From positions 1 to 32,745 of the forward strand of contig NZ_BBAJ01000021.1 in assembly GCF_001311195.1 (NCBI RefSeq): 32,745 nucleotides of DNA, read 5' to 3'. Below the pieces are notes generated by a model that saw only the letters and a program-made list of their open reading frames with translations, made no database searches and was not told where the DNA came from. Made by a program: the position numbers and the translations under genes. The DNA is from Lacticaseibacillus camelliae DSM 22697 = JCM 13995. Lineage in GTDB: Bacteria; Bacillota; Bacilli; Lactobacillales; Lactobacillaceae. Positions 12,528 to 19,792 of the stretch are shown one piece after another; within the stretch, counting starts at the first letter, position 1; each line of letters starts with the position of its first letter.

Positions 12528-12540
12528 ACCGTTCGGCCTT
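12528..12540 (-). promoter_or_regulatory. Candidate PurBox upstream of xpt
   Basis: The core CCGAAC of the PurR-binding PurBox occurs on the minus strand about 130 bases before xpt. Its GAACGG is mirrored by a CCGTTC 39 bases further upstream. The flanks of the box deviate from the lactococcal consensus. No purine riboswitch core is present in this leader. Weak evidence. Confidence 0.3.
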
Positions 12541-12586
12541 GCGGCACAATGAATACGGGATAATCTCGGGTCAGAACGGCCCCTTT

Positions 12587-12627
12587 AAAAAAATCCCGAT
12601 AATTCGTCTTTTAGCGAAATTATCGGG
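12587..12627 (-). terminator. Terminator after the GH73 glucosaminidase gene
   Basis: Stem CCCGATAATT(T)CG / CGAATTATCGGG with an 8-base loop and seven T on the minus strand, about 42 bases past the stop of the 12669-13259 gene. It insulates xpt from the upstream genes. Confidence 0.88.
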
Positions 12628-12668
12628 AATATTTTGAAAGAGGCACAAGAACTTAGCAAAAACGCGAA

Positions 12669-13259
12669 TCACTGGTCGTATTTGCTCAAATCGTAGGTGT
12701 CGATCAGGCGAATCAGCTTATCCGCGTACGTCGGATCCGTGGCGTACCCCGCACGTTGCAAGGCCTTCGCCGCAGCCTGGTAGTCCGTCGCCTGCCGGAC
12801 GCCGTCATAAAGATGCGGGTTCCACTGAGGGCCGTTGACCAGCAGCTCAGCATGGGCCTTCATCGACGCCTGGTCGCTGGGATACACCCGAAACCGCGCC
12901 TCAACCGTCACCCACTTGCCGTCTTGGTACTCCTGAGTCTTGAGCAATTGGGAATGCGCCGGATCATCATCCTTGATGCCAAACAGATTATGGTAGTCCT
13001 TCGCAAGGGTGGAAGTCCCCCAGTCCGACTCCAAAATGGCCTGGGCCAGCGTGATACTCGGCAGCACTTGGTACTGCCCCTGCAGCGTCTGGGCGTATGG
13101 CGCAAGCCGTTTAATAAACGCGGCGTGCGCATCGGCCTGCGGCGAAGGCGCTGACGGCTTGGGCCGCAAGCTCAGCGTGGCGCCCAAAGCAACAATGATC
13201 AATGCGCCGGCCAGCAGCAGCCACAGCGGCCTTGGCAACCCTTTACGGCGTTTGGCCAT
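12669..13259 (-). CDS. Membrane-anchored GH73 endo-beta-N-acetylglucosaminidase
   Basis: Peptidoglycan hydrolase of the mannosyl-glycoprotein endo-beta-N-acetylglucosaminidase (GH73) type. Residues 1-12 are basic and 13-31 form one hydrophobic segment without a clear cleavage site, so it is probably anchored. The catalytic Glu is in AQAILESDWGTS, followed by the LFGIK motif and the TDPTYADKLIRLIDTYDL end found in FlgJ/Acm-like hydrolases. Length 196, intact, no cell-wall binding repeats. Its ATG overlaps the upstream gene's stop (TGATG), so it is translationally coupled to the unknown gene 13259-13761. Likely role: cell-wall turnover or septum cleavage. Confidence 0.88.
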   Translation of the reverse strand: MAKRRKGLPRPLWLLLAGALIIVALGATLSLRPKPSAPSPQADAHAAFIKRLAPYAQTLQGQYQVLPSITLAQAILESDWGTSTLAKDYHNLFGIKDDDPAHSQLLKTQEYQDGKWVTVEARFRVYPSDQASMKAHAELLVNGPQWNPHLYDGVRQATDYQAAAKALQRAGYATDPTYADKLIRLIDTYDLSKYDQ

Positions 13260-13761
13260 CAGTCAGACTCACTCGGCGCCGGCAGCTGTTTTTTGGTCCA
13301 TTCAAGCAGAGTCAGTTGCTTGGTTTCAAGCTTCTGTAGGTCCTTGGCCGGCACAATGAAGTCCAGCAGGTCAACAAGCCCGTGGCTGCCGTAGTCCATG
13401 CGAATCTGCAGATGGGCCGCACTGCCGGCCTCGTCTTGCACCTGCTTGACCACCGTTTTGACGCCGGCTTGCCGCAGCCATGCCTGCGCAATCGTGGCTT
13501 TAGCCTCCTGGAAGCGCCAGGCCACCCCTTCCTCGCTCGGCGTTGTCGCGTTTAGCACCACGATTTTTTTTGGGCGAGCATCCATTCGTAGTCAGTGAAC
13601 AGGTACCGCAGGCCATCGCGCTGCTTGGCCGTCAGCGCAGCATCCCCTGACGCCACGGCGGCGATCGGGATGTGCAGCTTGGCAGCCAAAATGGCCTCAC
13701 CTTTATCCCGGCGGGTCTGCAGCGTCATGGCAGCTAGTTCCAATAACGTTTGATCGTCCAT
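13259..13761 (-). CDS. Uncharacterised protein, cytosolic-looking (one frame break as given)
   Basis: Not recognised. It starts MDDQTLLELAAMTLQTRR at 13761. The frame breaks in a run of eight A (13564-13571 on the plus strand as T); with nine A it continues AQKKIVVLNATTP...LLEWTKKQLPAPSESD to 13259. Repaired length is about 167 residues. There is no signal peptide or membrane segment. The N-terminal ~60 residues look helical; the remainder is mixed alpha/beta. Tight coupling to the downstream GH73 hydrolase (TGATG) suggests joint expression. A TGG-TAAAAT extended -10 lies about 20-30 bases upstream of the start. Confidence 0.7.
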
Positions 13762-13876
13762 CGTATCACCTCGACTCTATTTTACCAGACTGCAACGGCT
13801 AGCGAACATGGGCCGGTATGATCGCGCTAGTATTTGAGCGGCAAATCGATTAACATTGGACATAGGGGGTGGGCAC

Positions 13877-14509
13877 GTGAAAAAAATTGGCATTTTCTTA
13901 CTGGGACTGGTGTTTCTCGCCGGCTGCTCTGGCGTTGGGTTCAACCAAAAAGCCCAATTGCAGTCAGCCGCGCGGACGCTGAACAGCCAGGTCACCGTCC
14001 AAAGCAAGCAGCTCACCGTCATCGACGGCGATGCCGCCGCCTTCCCCTCCACGTTCCAAAAGGCCTACGCGCAAGATCACAGCCAGGACTTCGCTCACGA
14101 AGGGGCGGTCAGCGATCTGATCGCTCGCCGCAGCAAGGCGTACAAGAAACTGGAAAGCGCGCAAACCGACATCGAAACGGCGACGACCACGCTGACCAAA
14201 GCGAACTCGCAGCAAAACGCCAATCTTCCGACCACGGCACTGAGCGACACGCTGAGCAGCCTGAAGCTGGCCAAACTCGACCACCGCACCTTTGATACCT
14301 ATTACAAGGAAATGACTGCCGCGGAAACCACCTTTTTTGAAACCGTGGCAAAAGCGCCAGATGACACTGCGACCATCAACGAGGCGCTGGGTCGGCTCAA
14401 TGAGTACACCAGCTCGCTGAGTCAGCAGGCAGAAATTGTCCAAGCCAACCTGCAGACGGTCAGTCAGAATGTCGCCGCACTGCAAACTGCCGTCCGGAAA
14501 ATGAAATAG
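13877..14509 (+). CDS. YkyA-like putative cell-wall-binding lipoprotein
   Basis: The start is the GTG at 13877, 8 bases after an AGGGGG site; the in-frame ATG at 13856 lies before that site. Residues 1-19 are a lipoprotein signal with lipobox FLAGC, so it is exported and lipid-anchored. The mature part is almost wholly alpha-helical with heptad-like spacing (ARRSKAYKKLESAQTDIETATTTL; LSQQAEIVQANLQTVSQNVAALQ). Length, lipobox and the 'QLTVIDGDAAAFPSTFQKA' region resemble the YkyA family (cell-wall-binding lipoprotein, function unproven). Intact, 210 residues, transcribed alone and divergently from the GH73 pair. Confidence 0.7.
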   Translation: MKKIGIFLLGLVFLAGCSGVGFNQKAQLQSAARTLNSQVTVQSKQLTVIDGDAAAFPSTFQKAYAQDHSQDFAHEGAVSDLIARRSKAYKKLESAQTDIETATTTLTKANSQQNANLPTTALSDTLSSLKLAKLDHRTFDTYYKEMTAAETTFFETVAKAPDDTATINEALGRLNEYTSSLSQQAEIVQANLQTVSQNVAALQTAVRKMK

Positions 14510-14555
14510 CTGCACCTGACGAACAAACCAGCAATGGCATAATGGCCCGTGCGAG

Positions 14556-14608
14556 CACCTCGGCATCGCGATTCTAAAACCGAATCGTGGTGACGAAGTG
14601 TTTTTTTT
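14556..14608 (+). terminator. Terminator after the YkyA-like gene
   Basis: Long imperfect stem (CACCTCGGCATCGCGATTC against GAATCGTGGTGACGAAGTG) followed by eight T on the plus strand. Confidence 0.85.
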
Positions 14609-14638
14609 GAATTTAATCTGTGTCCTAGGGCACCAGGA

Positions 14639-15256
14639 TTATTTGGCTCGGCGCCGTTTTTGGACCGCCAGCAGCGCCTGACCGAGCACTGGGACAACGA
14701 CCGCCGCCATCGCCGCCTCAGCAATCGCGTTGATGGCAAATGTGCCCATCAGGACGAACGCCAAATTGCCCGCGTTTGCGCCGGGGACGACACTGCTGGC
14801 GCGTTGGGCGAAGAAGACCCACGTGAAGAAAATGACCAAACCCGTGTTAGTCAAAGCCCCGCAAATCCCAGCCAAACTGAGTTTCATTGTCGCCCCGCGG
14901 CCGCTGCGCACGGTTTTGAACAAGTCATTAAAGACCAGACCCGCCACGATGCCGACCGCGACCCGCGGCACAATGGCGATGACGGGATTTTGAAACAGCA
15001 GCAGGGTCATCGGGTCGCCGGGCGCGGTGAAGGCCTTAAACAAGCTCACCCCACCCCACAGCAGGCCCATCGCGGCGCCGCCAGGGACGCCGAGTAACAC
15101 CCCGGCCAGGATCACCGTCAGATGGATCGTCGAAATGGCCGGCCACGCCGGAAACAGCCGAATGTAACCCACCATCGGCACATAGGCCTGCAGGATAATG
15201 AGCGCGCCGAAAATGCCGAGTAGCGTGATTGTGTTGGTTGAGTGATTAGAGCGCAT
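14639..15256 (-). CDS. panT: ECF transporter S component, pantothenate (PanT)-like
   Basis: Substrate-binding membrane subunit of an energy-coupling-factor vitamin importer; the shared EcfA/EcfT module is not in this window. 205 residues with about six hydrophobic segments. The motif run PAWPAISTIHLTVILAGVLL, followed by TAPGDPMTLLLFQNPVIAIVPR, matches the family annotated as pantothenate S components in lactobacilli. The substrate is therefore inferred, not shown. The start chosen is the ATG at 15256, 7 bases after GGGAGGT; an earlier GTG overlaps that site. Monocistronic. A GTTTAC-GGG-GTAAAC dyad lies 31 bases upstream. Confidence 0.8.
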   Translation of the reverse strand: MRSNHSTNTITLLGIFGALIILQAYVPMVGYIRLFPAWPAISTIHLTVILAGVLLGVPGGAAMGLLWGGVSLFKAFTAPGDPMTLLLFQNPVIAIVPRVAVGIVAGLVFNDLFKTVRSGRGATMKLSLAGICGALTNTGLVIFFTWVFFAQRASSVVPGANAGNLAFVLMGTFAINAIAEAAMAAVVVPVLGQALLAVQKRRRAK

Positions 15257-15287
15257 TGACTGCACCTCCCAAATCTTGTTGCCACTA

Positions 15288-15302
15288 GTTTACCCCGTAA
15301 AC
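15288..15302. promoter_or_regulatory. Small inverted repeat upstream of the ECF S-component gene
   Basis: Perfect 6-bp arms GTTTAC / GTAAAC with a 3-base spacer, overlapping a TAAACT -10-like hexamer on the minus strand. It fits an operator over the promoter; the regulator is unknown. Confidence 0.35.
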
Positions 15303-15316
15303 AGATAAAAGCATAC

Positions 15317-15341
15317 AAAAAAAACGGCTCAACGCCGTTTT
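15317..15341 (-). terminator. Terminator after the AP2-domain gene
   Basis: AAAACGGC / GCCGTTTT stem with a 5-base loop, continuing into a total run of eight T on the minus strand, 16 bases past the stop. Confidence 0.88.
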
Positions 15342-15357
15342 AAACTGTCAAAAAGAG

Positions 15358-15921
15358 TCAGGCCTCGCGGGAGACTAGCGGCTGCTCTGGCTCGTTTGCG
15401 GCCGCGAATCTGACGCTGGCCACAGGGCAAGGGGCAGCGGCGGTCTCGAGCCGCTCGAGCAACGGGACCAGGTAAGTCCGCTCGGCTTGGTGACGCGCCG
15501 CAACCGCCTCGGCAAAGGACACAAAGCTGCGATTCAACACCAAGTGGCCCTTGAAGAACAGCCGCGCGTTCCACTTGCCCGCCTGCTTATCGAAGGAGAC
15601 CCCGGTCACCCCGCTTTGGTTAGACGAGCGCAGGTTGAGCGTGGCAGTCAGGTTGACCCCTTCCGTCGCCGCAAACTGATCCTTTTGCCCGATCTTGGCG
15701 GCAGTTTTCGGATTACTGCGGATCGCCTGGCGCATGACTTCGCGCCGGTAGCAGCCGCAGGACGTCGTGGTCCCCTTGCGCAGCCGATAACCATCCACCA
15801 CAGTTTTATTGCCGCAGGTACACTGGCACAGCCACATGGCATTGCCATTCTTGGCGGCGCCGGCAAACGTCAACACAGTTAGCCGGCCAAACTGAAGGCC
15901 GGTTAAGTCTTTTCTCCTCAT
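15358..15921 (-). CDS. AP2 domain-containing DNA-binding protein without an HNH domain
   Basis: 187 residues, intact. The N-terminal third has the 'DLTGLQFGRLTVL' start and the CxC...C...SCGC zinc-ribbon-like cysteines (CQCTCGN...TTSCGCYRRE) common in phage and mobile AP2/HNH proteins. The central part (SNQSGVTGVSFDKQAGKWNA, FKGHLVLNRSF, FAEAVAARHQAE) is an AP2 fold. No HNH nuclease domain is present. The ATG at 15921 is 8 bases after AAGGAG; a GTG inside that site is rejected as start. It has its own promoter and terminator and borders the longest gene-free stretch. It could be a homing-element remnant or a domesticated regulator; function unknown. Confidence 0.8.
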   Translation of the reverse strand: MRRKDLTGLQFGRLTVLTFAGAAKNGNAMWLCQCTCGNKTVVDGYRLRKGTTTSCGCYRREVMRQAIRSNPKTAAKIGQKDQFAATEGVNLTATLNLRSSNQSGVTGVSFDKQAGKWNARLFFKGHLVLNRSFVSFAEAVAARHQAERTYLVPLLERLETAAAPCPVASVRFAAANEPEQPLVSREA

Positions 15922-15963
15922 TACAAACACTCCTTGCAGTATTAAAAAGTTTCCCCGTCAATC

Positions 15964-15992
15964 ATTTTGACTGCTGATGGGTAGGACGTCAA
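15964..15992 (-). promoter_or_regulatory. Promoter of the AP2-domain gene
   Basis: TTGACG, 17 bases, CAAAAT on the minus strand, about 45 bases before the ATG. Confidence 0.6.
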
Positions 15993-16381
15993 GAGAAAAG
16001 AAAAGTTTATAAATAAATTCGTAACGCCCGATGATGATCAAAAGTTTGCGCCAATGACCAATCAAAACGGCTTCATATCAATGATCAATTACCCTTCAGG
16101 CTATTTGACACCTCATTGCAACAGGTCAAATAAGCGCGGCAAAAATGTTAAAAAGCCATTGTTTAATGAGTACTAGCGTTATTTTTTTATTGTCGTCTGT
16201 TACAGTCTAGGCCAGTTTCATCGAGCGGCGGTCGCGCATTTGTTATTCGCCACTACCCCAACAACAGGACTAGTGTACATGCAAAAATGCACGATTACCA
16301 GGATTGACACTTTCCCAGTTGGCTTGGGCGGCGAACCTGATCTGGGGCGCGACTGTTGAGTCATATTAAGGCCGAAACGTC
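15993..16381. other. Gene-free AT-richer stretch with one dyad
   Basis: No credible reading frame on either strand between the AP2 promoter and the tRNA-Leu terminator. It is richer in A+T than its neighbours. It contains an inverted repeat at 16102-16132 (TATTTGAC / GTCAAATA, 15-base centre), two near-copies of a CAATGAYCAAT word near 16051-16090, and a T7 run near 16185. Nothing else could be recognised. Confidence 0.5.
16102..16132. repeat. Inverted repeat in the gene-free stretch
   Basis: Perfect 8-bp arms TATTTGAC and GTCAAATA, extendable by CT/AG with a 2-base bulge. Each arm contains a TTGAC word, so it could be an operator or a small hairpin; no T-run follows. Confidence 0.5.
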
Positions 16382-16419
16382 AAAAAAAGCCCGGCATCGC
16401 GATACGCGATACCGGACTC
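16382..16419 (-). terminator. Terminator of tRNA-Leu
   Basis: AGTCCGGTATCGCG / CGCGATGCCGGGCT stem with a 3-base loop and seven T on the minus strand, 17 bases past the tRNA. Confidence 0.92.
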
Positions 16420-16435
16420 GTGCGGCGTTCAATGA

Positions 16436-16521
16436 TGCGGGTGAAAAGACTCGAACTTTCATGATCGATAATGATCACAAGATCCTTAATCTTGCGCGTC
16501 TACCAATTCCGCCACACCCGC
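16436..16521 (-). tRNA. tRNA-Leu, anticodon AAG
   Basis: 86 nt. The acceptor GCGGGTG / CACCCGC is perfect and the discriminator is A. The D-arm is GCG...CGC with GG in the loop. The anticodon stem CAAGA / TCTTG has the loop TTAAGGA, which places AAG at 34-36. The long class II variable arm has stem TGATC / GATCA, and the T-arm has TTCGAGT. The 3' CCA is not encoded. A34 is expected to be read as inosine after TadA deamination, allowing CUU/CUC decoding. Confidence 0.95.
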
Positions 16522-16545
16522 ATGACGCTAAGAAGCACAAGAAAT

Positions 16546-16574
16546 AGTATATGGGACCGCTGGCTCATTGTCAA
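16546..16574 (-). promoter_or_regulatory. Strong promoter of tRNA-Leu
   Basis: TTGACA, 17 bases, TATACT on the minus strand; transcription would begin about 18 bases before the tRNA. Confidence 0.88.
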
Positions 16575-16613
16575 CGGCAAAACCGATTTTCACTGCCATA
16601 CTTAGCCAATCGC

Positions 16614-17064
16614 TCAGGCAGGTGTGACGGCCACAAGGCGATGACCGCACCGGCCGCACGCATATCGGCGCAGGTTCAGCCGGCGCTGCCGCGGATACAG
16701 CTGACCGCATCCCGAGCACTGGTAAAGATACTTGGGCGGCTTAGTCGGCCCCAGGCGCGGCGCCGTACCGCAGCCCGCCGACCGCGGCAAGCAGGTGCTT
16801 AAAGTCGGCATCACGATGGCGATAACCGCGGTGTGCCCGATACAAGTGGTAATGGCACAGCTCGTGCTTGATGATGCCCAGCTGGACTTGCGAATCGGCT
16901 GCATCAAACAACCTGAGGTTAAAGTCCAAGTTCTCATCCGGCAGGTGAAAGCGGCCGCCGGTGGTCCGCAAACGCCCATTAAATCGCGCCTGATGCACAA
17001 ACGGGCGGTGAAAATCCTTCAGGCTGACTTGTTCAACTAACGCTTGAAGTTCTTGGTTCGACAT
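16614..17064 (-). CDS. SprT-like zinc metalloprotease family protein (one frame break as given)
   Basis: About 150 residues once repaired. The zinc motif HELCH is in GIIKHELCHYHLYRAHRG, and a C-terminal zinc ribbon (YQCSGCGQLYPRQRR...YACGRCG) completes the SprT architecture. The start is the ATG at 17064 with GGGAGG upstream. The frame changes near 16750-16756 in a C/G-rich run; here the shift fits one extra base or two missing ones, unlike most breaks in this window. It begins 12 bases after trpZ, so it is probably the last gene of the trpXYZ transcript. The family is conserved in bacilli; the bacterial substrate is not known. Confidence 0.85.
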
Positions 17065-17076
17065 TTTTCCTCCCGG

Positions 17077-17835
17077 TCAGGCAAAGTACTGCAGCAGATC
17101 CTCCCGCGTCAGTGCCGCCTTTTTAGCCCCGGCGTAATCGGCGACCAGCCGGCCATCTTGCAGCACTACCAGCCGATTGCCATACTTCAGCGCCTCTTCG
17201 AGCTGATGGGTGATCATCAGGCAGGTCAGTTTTTCCTGCCGCACGATTGAATCCGTCAAGGTCATGATTTCGGCACTGGTATGCGGATCCAGCGCCGCGG
17301 TGTGCTCGTCCAAAAGCAAGAGTGCCGGTTCTTTCATCGTGGCCATCAACAGGCTGAGCGCCTGACGCTGCCCGCCCGACAGCTCCTCGGTCGGCTTGTC
17401 CAGTGCCTGATCGAGCCCGTTGGTGGTTTTCTTGGCAAGGGCTAAAAACTCGGCCATGCGGCCCTTTAGCCCCCGTAACTTCAGCGTCAGGTGCTGGCCG
17501 CGGCGACTTGCCAGCAGCAAATTTTCCGCAACAGTCATGCGCGGCGCCGTGCCCATCTTCGGGTCCTGAAACACCCGCGCGATCAGTCGTGCGCGGTGCT
17601 CCGGACGCGCGGTGGTGATGTTTTCGCCGGCCAGCGTAATGGTGCCGCCGGACACCGGTTTATCCCCAGTAATGGCGTTAAACAGCGTGGACTTGCCGGC
17701 CCCGTTCGCGCCCAGCACCGTGACGAAATCCCCCGGTGCGACGGTCAAGTTGATATCTGAGAGCAGCGCCCGGGAGGTCTCACCCACCGCGACGTTGACG
17801 CCCACGTGACTCAATGTTAATTGTGCTTCAGCCAT
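17077..17835 (-). CDS. trpZ: Tryptophan-type ABC importer, ATP-binding subunit
   Basis: 252-residue ABC ATPase. Walker A is GANGAGKST (about residue 42-50), the Q-loop FQDP, the signature LSGGQRQAL, Walker B LLLLDEH and the H-loop THQ. It overlaps the permease gene by 8 bases (ATGGCTGA), ensuring matched translation. The partners (BPD_transp_2 permease and an ABC_sub_bind protein) define the TrpXYZ-type importer studied in streptococci. Substrate is inferred from the partners and the Trp-codon leader. Intact. Confidence 0.92.
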   Translation of the reverse strand: MAEAQLTLSHVGVNVAVGETSRALLSDINLTVAPGDFVTVLGANGAGKSTLFNAITGDKPVSGGTITLAGENITTARPEHRARLIARVFQDPKMGTAPRMTVAENLLLASRRGQHLTLKLRGLKGRMAEFLALAKKTTNGLDQALDKPTEELSGGQRQALSLLMATMKEPALLLLDEHTAALDPHTSAEIMTLTDSIVRQEKLTCLMITHQLEEALKYGNRLVVLQDGRLVADYAGAKKAALTREDLLQYFA

Positions 17836-18730
17836 TTGTCTTCACCCCATTTTTCAGTACGCGCCGAATCTTGAACCGATGCTCAAAGGCCGGGATCATG
17901 ATTAGAATTGCCAGGACGATCGCCGAGATCAGCTGCAAGTCGTTTGGCGAAAAGCCCAGGCGCAGCACCAGCAGCAGCACGAACCGGTACAAGATACTCC
18001 CCAGTACCGTGGCGACCATGCGCTGGCTCAAAGTCAGCTCGCCGAACAGTACCTCGCCGATGATGATCGAGGCTAGCGCAATGACGATGACCCCGATGCC
18101 CATGTTGACGTCCGCGTACCCGTTGTTTTGCGCGATCAGCGAACCAGACAGCGCCACCAGGCCGTTGCCGACAATCAGACCCAGCACTTCCTGGCGCGCC
18201 GGCGCGATGCCCAGGCTGCGCGCCATGGTGGGATTATCCCCGGCAGCAATGAAGCCTTGGCCCAACTGCGTGTTCAAAAACAGGATCAGCAGGGTGACCA
18301 CCACCACGGCGACGATCAACCCCACGACCACGCTGTCGAAATATGGCGGCAGTGCTTTCAGAAACTTGGCACCGAATAAATTCGGCTTGTTCAGCAGCGA
18401 CAGATTCGACCGCCCCATGATCCGCAGGTTGACCGAGTAAGCCCCGGTCATGACCAGAATGCCGGCGAGCAGCACCGGCACCTTGCCGACTGTGGTGAGA
18501 AACCCGGTGATCGCCCCGGCCGCCATACCGGCCAGCATCCCCAGTAGGGTCGCCAGCAGCGGCGTCACCCCGTGAGAGATTGCGGCCACAGTGACCGCTG
18601 CGCCTAACGGGAACGTGCCTTCAACCGTCATATCCGGAAAATCCAGAATGCGGAAGGTCAAAAACAGCCCGACGCCCATTAAACCGTACAACAAGCCTTG
18701 CCCAATGGCGGAAACTCCTAAGCCCATCAT
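17828..18730 (-). CDS. trpY: Tryptophan-type ABC importer, permease subunit
   Basis: 300 residues with about eight to nine hydrophobic segments, branched-chain amino-acid-permease-like fold (BPD_transp_2). Typical blocks are FRILDFPDMTVEGTFPLGAA near the N-terminus and GQGFIAAGDNPTMARSLGI in the middle. Its start ATG shares one base with the trpX stop (TAATG); a second ATG follows directly. Intact. Confidence 0.92.
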   Translation of the reverse strand: MMGLGVSAIGQGLLYGLMGVGLFLTFRILDFPDMTVEGTFPLGAAVTVAAISHGVTPLLATLLGMLAGMAAGAITGFLTTVGKVPVLLAGILVMTGAYSVNLRIMGRSNLSLLNKPNLFGAKFLKALPPYFDSVVVGLIVAVVVVTLLILFLNTQLGQGFIAAGDNPTMARSLGIAPARQEVLGLIVGNGLVALSGSLIAQNNGYADVNMGIGVIVIALASIIIGEVLFGELTLSQRMVATVLGSILYRFVLLLVLRLGFSPNDLQLISAIVLAILIMIPAFEHRFKIRRVLKNGVKTNG

Positions 18731-19724
18731 TATTCAATCACCGTCCCATTCTTACGTGCGTCTTCGATCACCGACTGCGGGATCGTCATGCCCAGGACCT
18801 TGGCCTGCTTAAGGTTGACAATCAGCTCACCCTTCTTGGCGAAGTGAATCGGCGTGGTGGCCGGATCCTTGCCTTAAGAATCGCAGCGGTCATCTTGCCG
18901 GTTTCCACCCCAAGGTCAAACTGGTTCAAGCCTAACGTTGCGACCCCGCCCTGCCTGACCATAGTGTCAACAGTTGGGAACACCGGAATTTTCTGGGTGT
19001 TGGCCACCTGGACCAGCGTCGGCATCGCAGAGGCGATCGTGTTATCGGTCGGGACGAAAATCGCGTCGACCTGCGTCACCATTTGCGCGGCCACCTGATG
19101 CAGATCGTTGGTTGAGGCAATCGTGAAGTTCTTGACCGTAAAGCCTTCGTTGGGCGCCTCTTTCGTGACCATCTTCGCCTGCACCTGGGCAGAGGAATCA
19201 CTTGATGTGGAGATCACCCCAAGGACCTTCGCTTGCGGCATGATCTGCCGCACCAACTTCAGCTGCGCCTTGATGGGCGCCTGATCCGAAACCCCGGTGA
19301 TGTTGTTGCCCGGCCGAGCGTTGTTCTTGACCAGGCCAGCCCCTTTGGGATCCGTGATCGCCCCCAGCACGATGGGAATCTTCGTTGAAGCATCCGCCAG
19401 AGCCTGCGCGGAAGGTGTTGCGATGCCGACCATTGCAGCCGCTTTTTCGTTGACGAAGCGCTCAGACATCGTCTTCATGTTGCTCTGGTCATTCTGAGCG
19501 TTTTGAAAATCAATTTTCACGTTCTTGCCCACGGTGTAGCCCTCATCATCGAGGCCTTTAATAATGCCCTTATGGATCGCATCCAGCGCCGGGTGGCTCA
19601 TGAGCTGCAGGATGCCAACAGTTGGCACCTCCGCCTTCGTTTCGGCCTGCGGTTTCCCGGTTGTGACGAACGCGAAGCCGAGAAAGCCGAGCAGGACGAC
19701 GATCAATCCAATCATACGTTTCAT
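18730..19724 (-). CDS. trpX: Tryptophan-type ABC importer, substrate-binding protein (frame break near C-terminus as given)
   Basis: ABC_sub_bind family. The N-terminal block VGILQLMSHPALDAIHKGI, then NAQNDQSNMKTMS and GAITDPKGAGLV are very close to TrpX-type proteins. The N-terminal hydrophobic segment (residues 5-22) lacks a lipobox cysteine, so it is probably held by an uncleaved signal anchor. The frame breaks near 18872 (AAGGCAAGG lacks one G). Repaired, the tail continues LIVNLKQAKVLGMTIPQSVI and ends at the TAA overlapping trpY; length 331, normal. The start MKRMIGLI follows GGGGG about 8 bases upstream. Expression is controlled by the leader at 19748-20003. Confidence 0.93.
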
Positions 19725-19747
19725 ATCTGAATTCCCCCTAAGTAATC

Positions 19748-19787
19748 AAAAAGGCAGATCCAACCGCGCAGGCTGCGGAGATCTGCC
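19748..19787 (-). terminator. Second leader terminator, directly upstream of trpX
   Basis: GGCAGATC / GATCTGCC outer stem with an inner CCGC / GCGG hairpin, followed by TTTTT on the minus strand. It ends 24 bases before the trpX ATG. Its internal TCCGCA is complementary to the 3' arm of the first terminator. Confidence 0.88.
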
Positions 19788-19792
19788 GAAAC

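Noticed and set aside
12398-12668. Guanine/xanthine riboswitch upstream of xpt
   Set aside because: The conserved joining segments of the purine aptamer are absent. The only strong hairpin here is a terminator belonging to the preceding gene.
13564-13571. Programmed frameshift at an A8 run
   Set aside because: Slippery A-runs can support programmed shifting, but no downstream stimulator is seen and identical one-base losses occur all over the window at non-slippery places.
16051-16090. CRISPR-like or tandem repeat array
   Set aside because: Only two short near-copies of an 11-base word, without regular spacing or further units.
16356-16547. 63-codon plus-strand reading frame
   Set aside because: It lies across the tRNA-Leu gene and its terminator on the other strand, with no ribosome site; a chance frame.
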